This document shows positions 13,837 through 14,127 of a stretch of 14,127 nucleotides of DNA, in pieces (the first letter of the stretch is position 1; each line of letters begins with the position of its first letter). The position numbers were made by a program, and so were the translations under genes. A model generated the notes under the pieces. The model ran no database searches. It saw only the letters and a list, made by a program, of their open reading frames with translations, and was not told the origin of the DNA. Origin of the DNA: Bacillota bacterium (GTDB lineage Bacteria; Bacillota; Clostridia; DSM-8532); contig JAEYPI010000178.1 in the NCBI GenBank assembly GCA_023410885.1, forward strand, positions 1-14,127, given 5' to 3'.

Positions 13837-14127
13837 GTGAAAAAGTCGTTTTTGCTAGTTGTTTCTCTCATTTTGGTTGTTGCTTTATTCGCTGTTGGGT
13901 GTACTAAGGAGCCGGCAGGCACGCCTGTGGCCTCGGACAAGCCGACATCATCAGCACCTGCTCAGTCAGATGAAGCGAAAGACCCACCGATTAAATTGCG
14001 AATATCTACCGAGGTTCCCGATGTAACAACTCGATTTGAAGCGGTTGCAAACCGTGCATTTGTTGATTATCTCGATAAGAATCCATCTATAGAGGTTGAT
14101 TATTATCCTGGTGCTGCACTTGGAGAC
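13837..14127 (+). CDS. TRAP-type (DctP-like) solute-binding lipoprotein, 5' part, cut by window edge
   Basis: 97 residues from GTG 13837, with Shine-Dalgarno AAGGAGG (13823-13829) at 7 nt. An ATG two bases earlier is followed at once by TGA, so GTG is the start. The N-terminus KKSFLLVVSLILVVALFAVGC is a lipoprotein signal peptide with lipobox A-V-G-C (Cys22). A Ser/Pro/Ala-rich linker follows (about 23-50). The mature domain then opens KLRISTEVPDVTTRFEAVAN and continues to VDYYPGAALGD. The pattern K-L-R-x-(S/A)-x-x-x-P...A-x-x-F-x-x-(Y/L)...(I/V)-E-V-x-x-(Y/F)-P-x-x-x-L-G is that of DctP extracytoplasmic receptors of TRAP transporters, which take up organic acids driven by ion gradients. The membrane subunits DctQ and DctM would be expected just beyond the window. 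The ligand cannot be judged. Confidence 0.82.
   Translation, partial: MKKSFLLVVSLILVVALFAVGCTKEPAGTPVASDKPTSSAPAQSDEAKDPPIKLRISTEVPDVTTRFEAVANRAFVDYLDKNPSIEVDYYPGAALGD

Overview
The window looks like chromosomal DNA of a low-to-mid GC, Gram-positive anaerobe. Shine-Dalgarno sites are strong (AGGAGG type), GTG and TTG starts are used, and the gene families present (GTP-type PEP carboxykinase, DUF1836 protein, flotillin/NfeD pair, PcrA-like helicase, TRAP-type solute-binding lipoprotein) fit a Clostridia-class Firmicute. A Peptococcaceae-like (Desulfitobacterium/Desulfosporosinus-type) host is my guess only. No rRNA, tRNA, CRISPR array, insertion sequence or phage gene was seen.

Layout. 1-366 (minus) is the 5' part of a PEP carboxykinase gene. 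773-901 is an unrecognised 42-codon gene with a textbook terminator. 1100-3220 encodes a UvrD/PcrA-like superfamily 1 helicase; its predicted promoter sits inside a perfect 39-bp dyad. 3514-6239 is a tight three-gene operon: a DUF1836 HTH protein, a membrane NfeD-like protein with a histidine-rich octapeptide repeat, and a flotillin. It has a good promoter, repeated GAACG boxes upstream and a terminator after it. 6745-10602 encodes a large secreted chitinase with two GH18 catalytic domains joined by alternating chitobiase-C-like and CBM5/12 chitin-binding modules. Its upstream region carries paired direct repeats and a dyad, and a strong terminator follows.

10701-12601 (minus) holds two genes: an orphan protein with weak resemblance to alpha/alpha-toroid (prenyltransferase/squalene-cyclase-like) folds, and a SAM-dependent methyltransferase of the leucine-carboxyl-methyltransferase-like family. 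12602-13836 is AT-rich and decayed. It contains a very short predicted transcription unit that looks like an attenuator without its gene, a frameshifted C-terminal remnant of a second methyltransferase (minus), and a truncated ImmA/IrrE-type metallopeptidase fragment with an intact HEIGH motif. The window ends in the start of a TRAP-type solute-binding lipoprotein gene at 13837, with a 21-bp dyad just upstream.

How they work together. The operon at 3377-6317 is the clearest functional unit: a membrane-microdomain scaffold (flotillin), its usual NfeD partner and a putative regulator. The chitinase is a stand-alone exoenzyme gene. I do not see a clearly new multi-gene system. The points most worth checking are the helicase-promoter dyad, the His-repeat NfeD with the linked DUF1836 gene, the chitinase architecture and control region, and the orphan attenuator-like unit.
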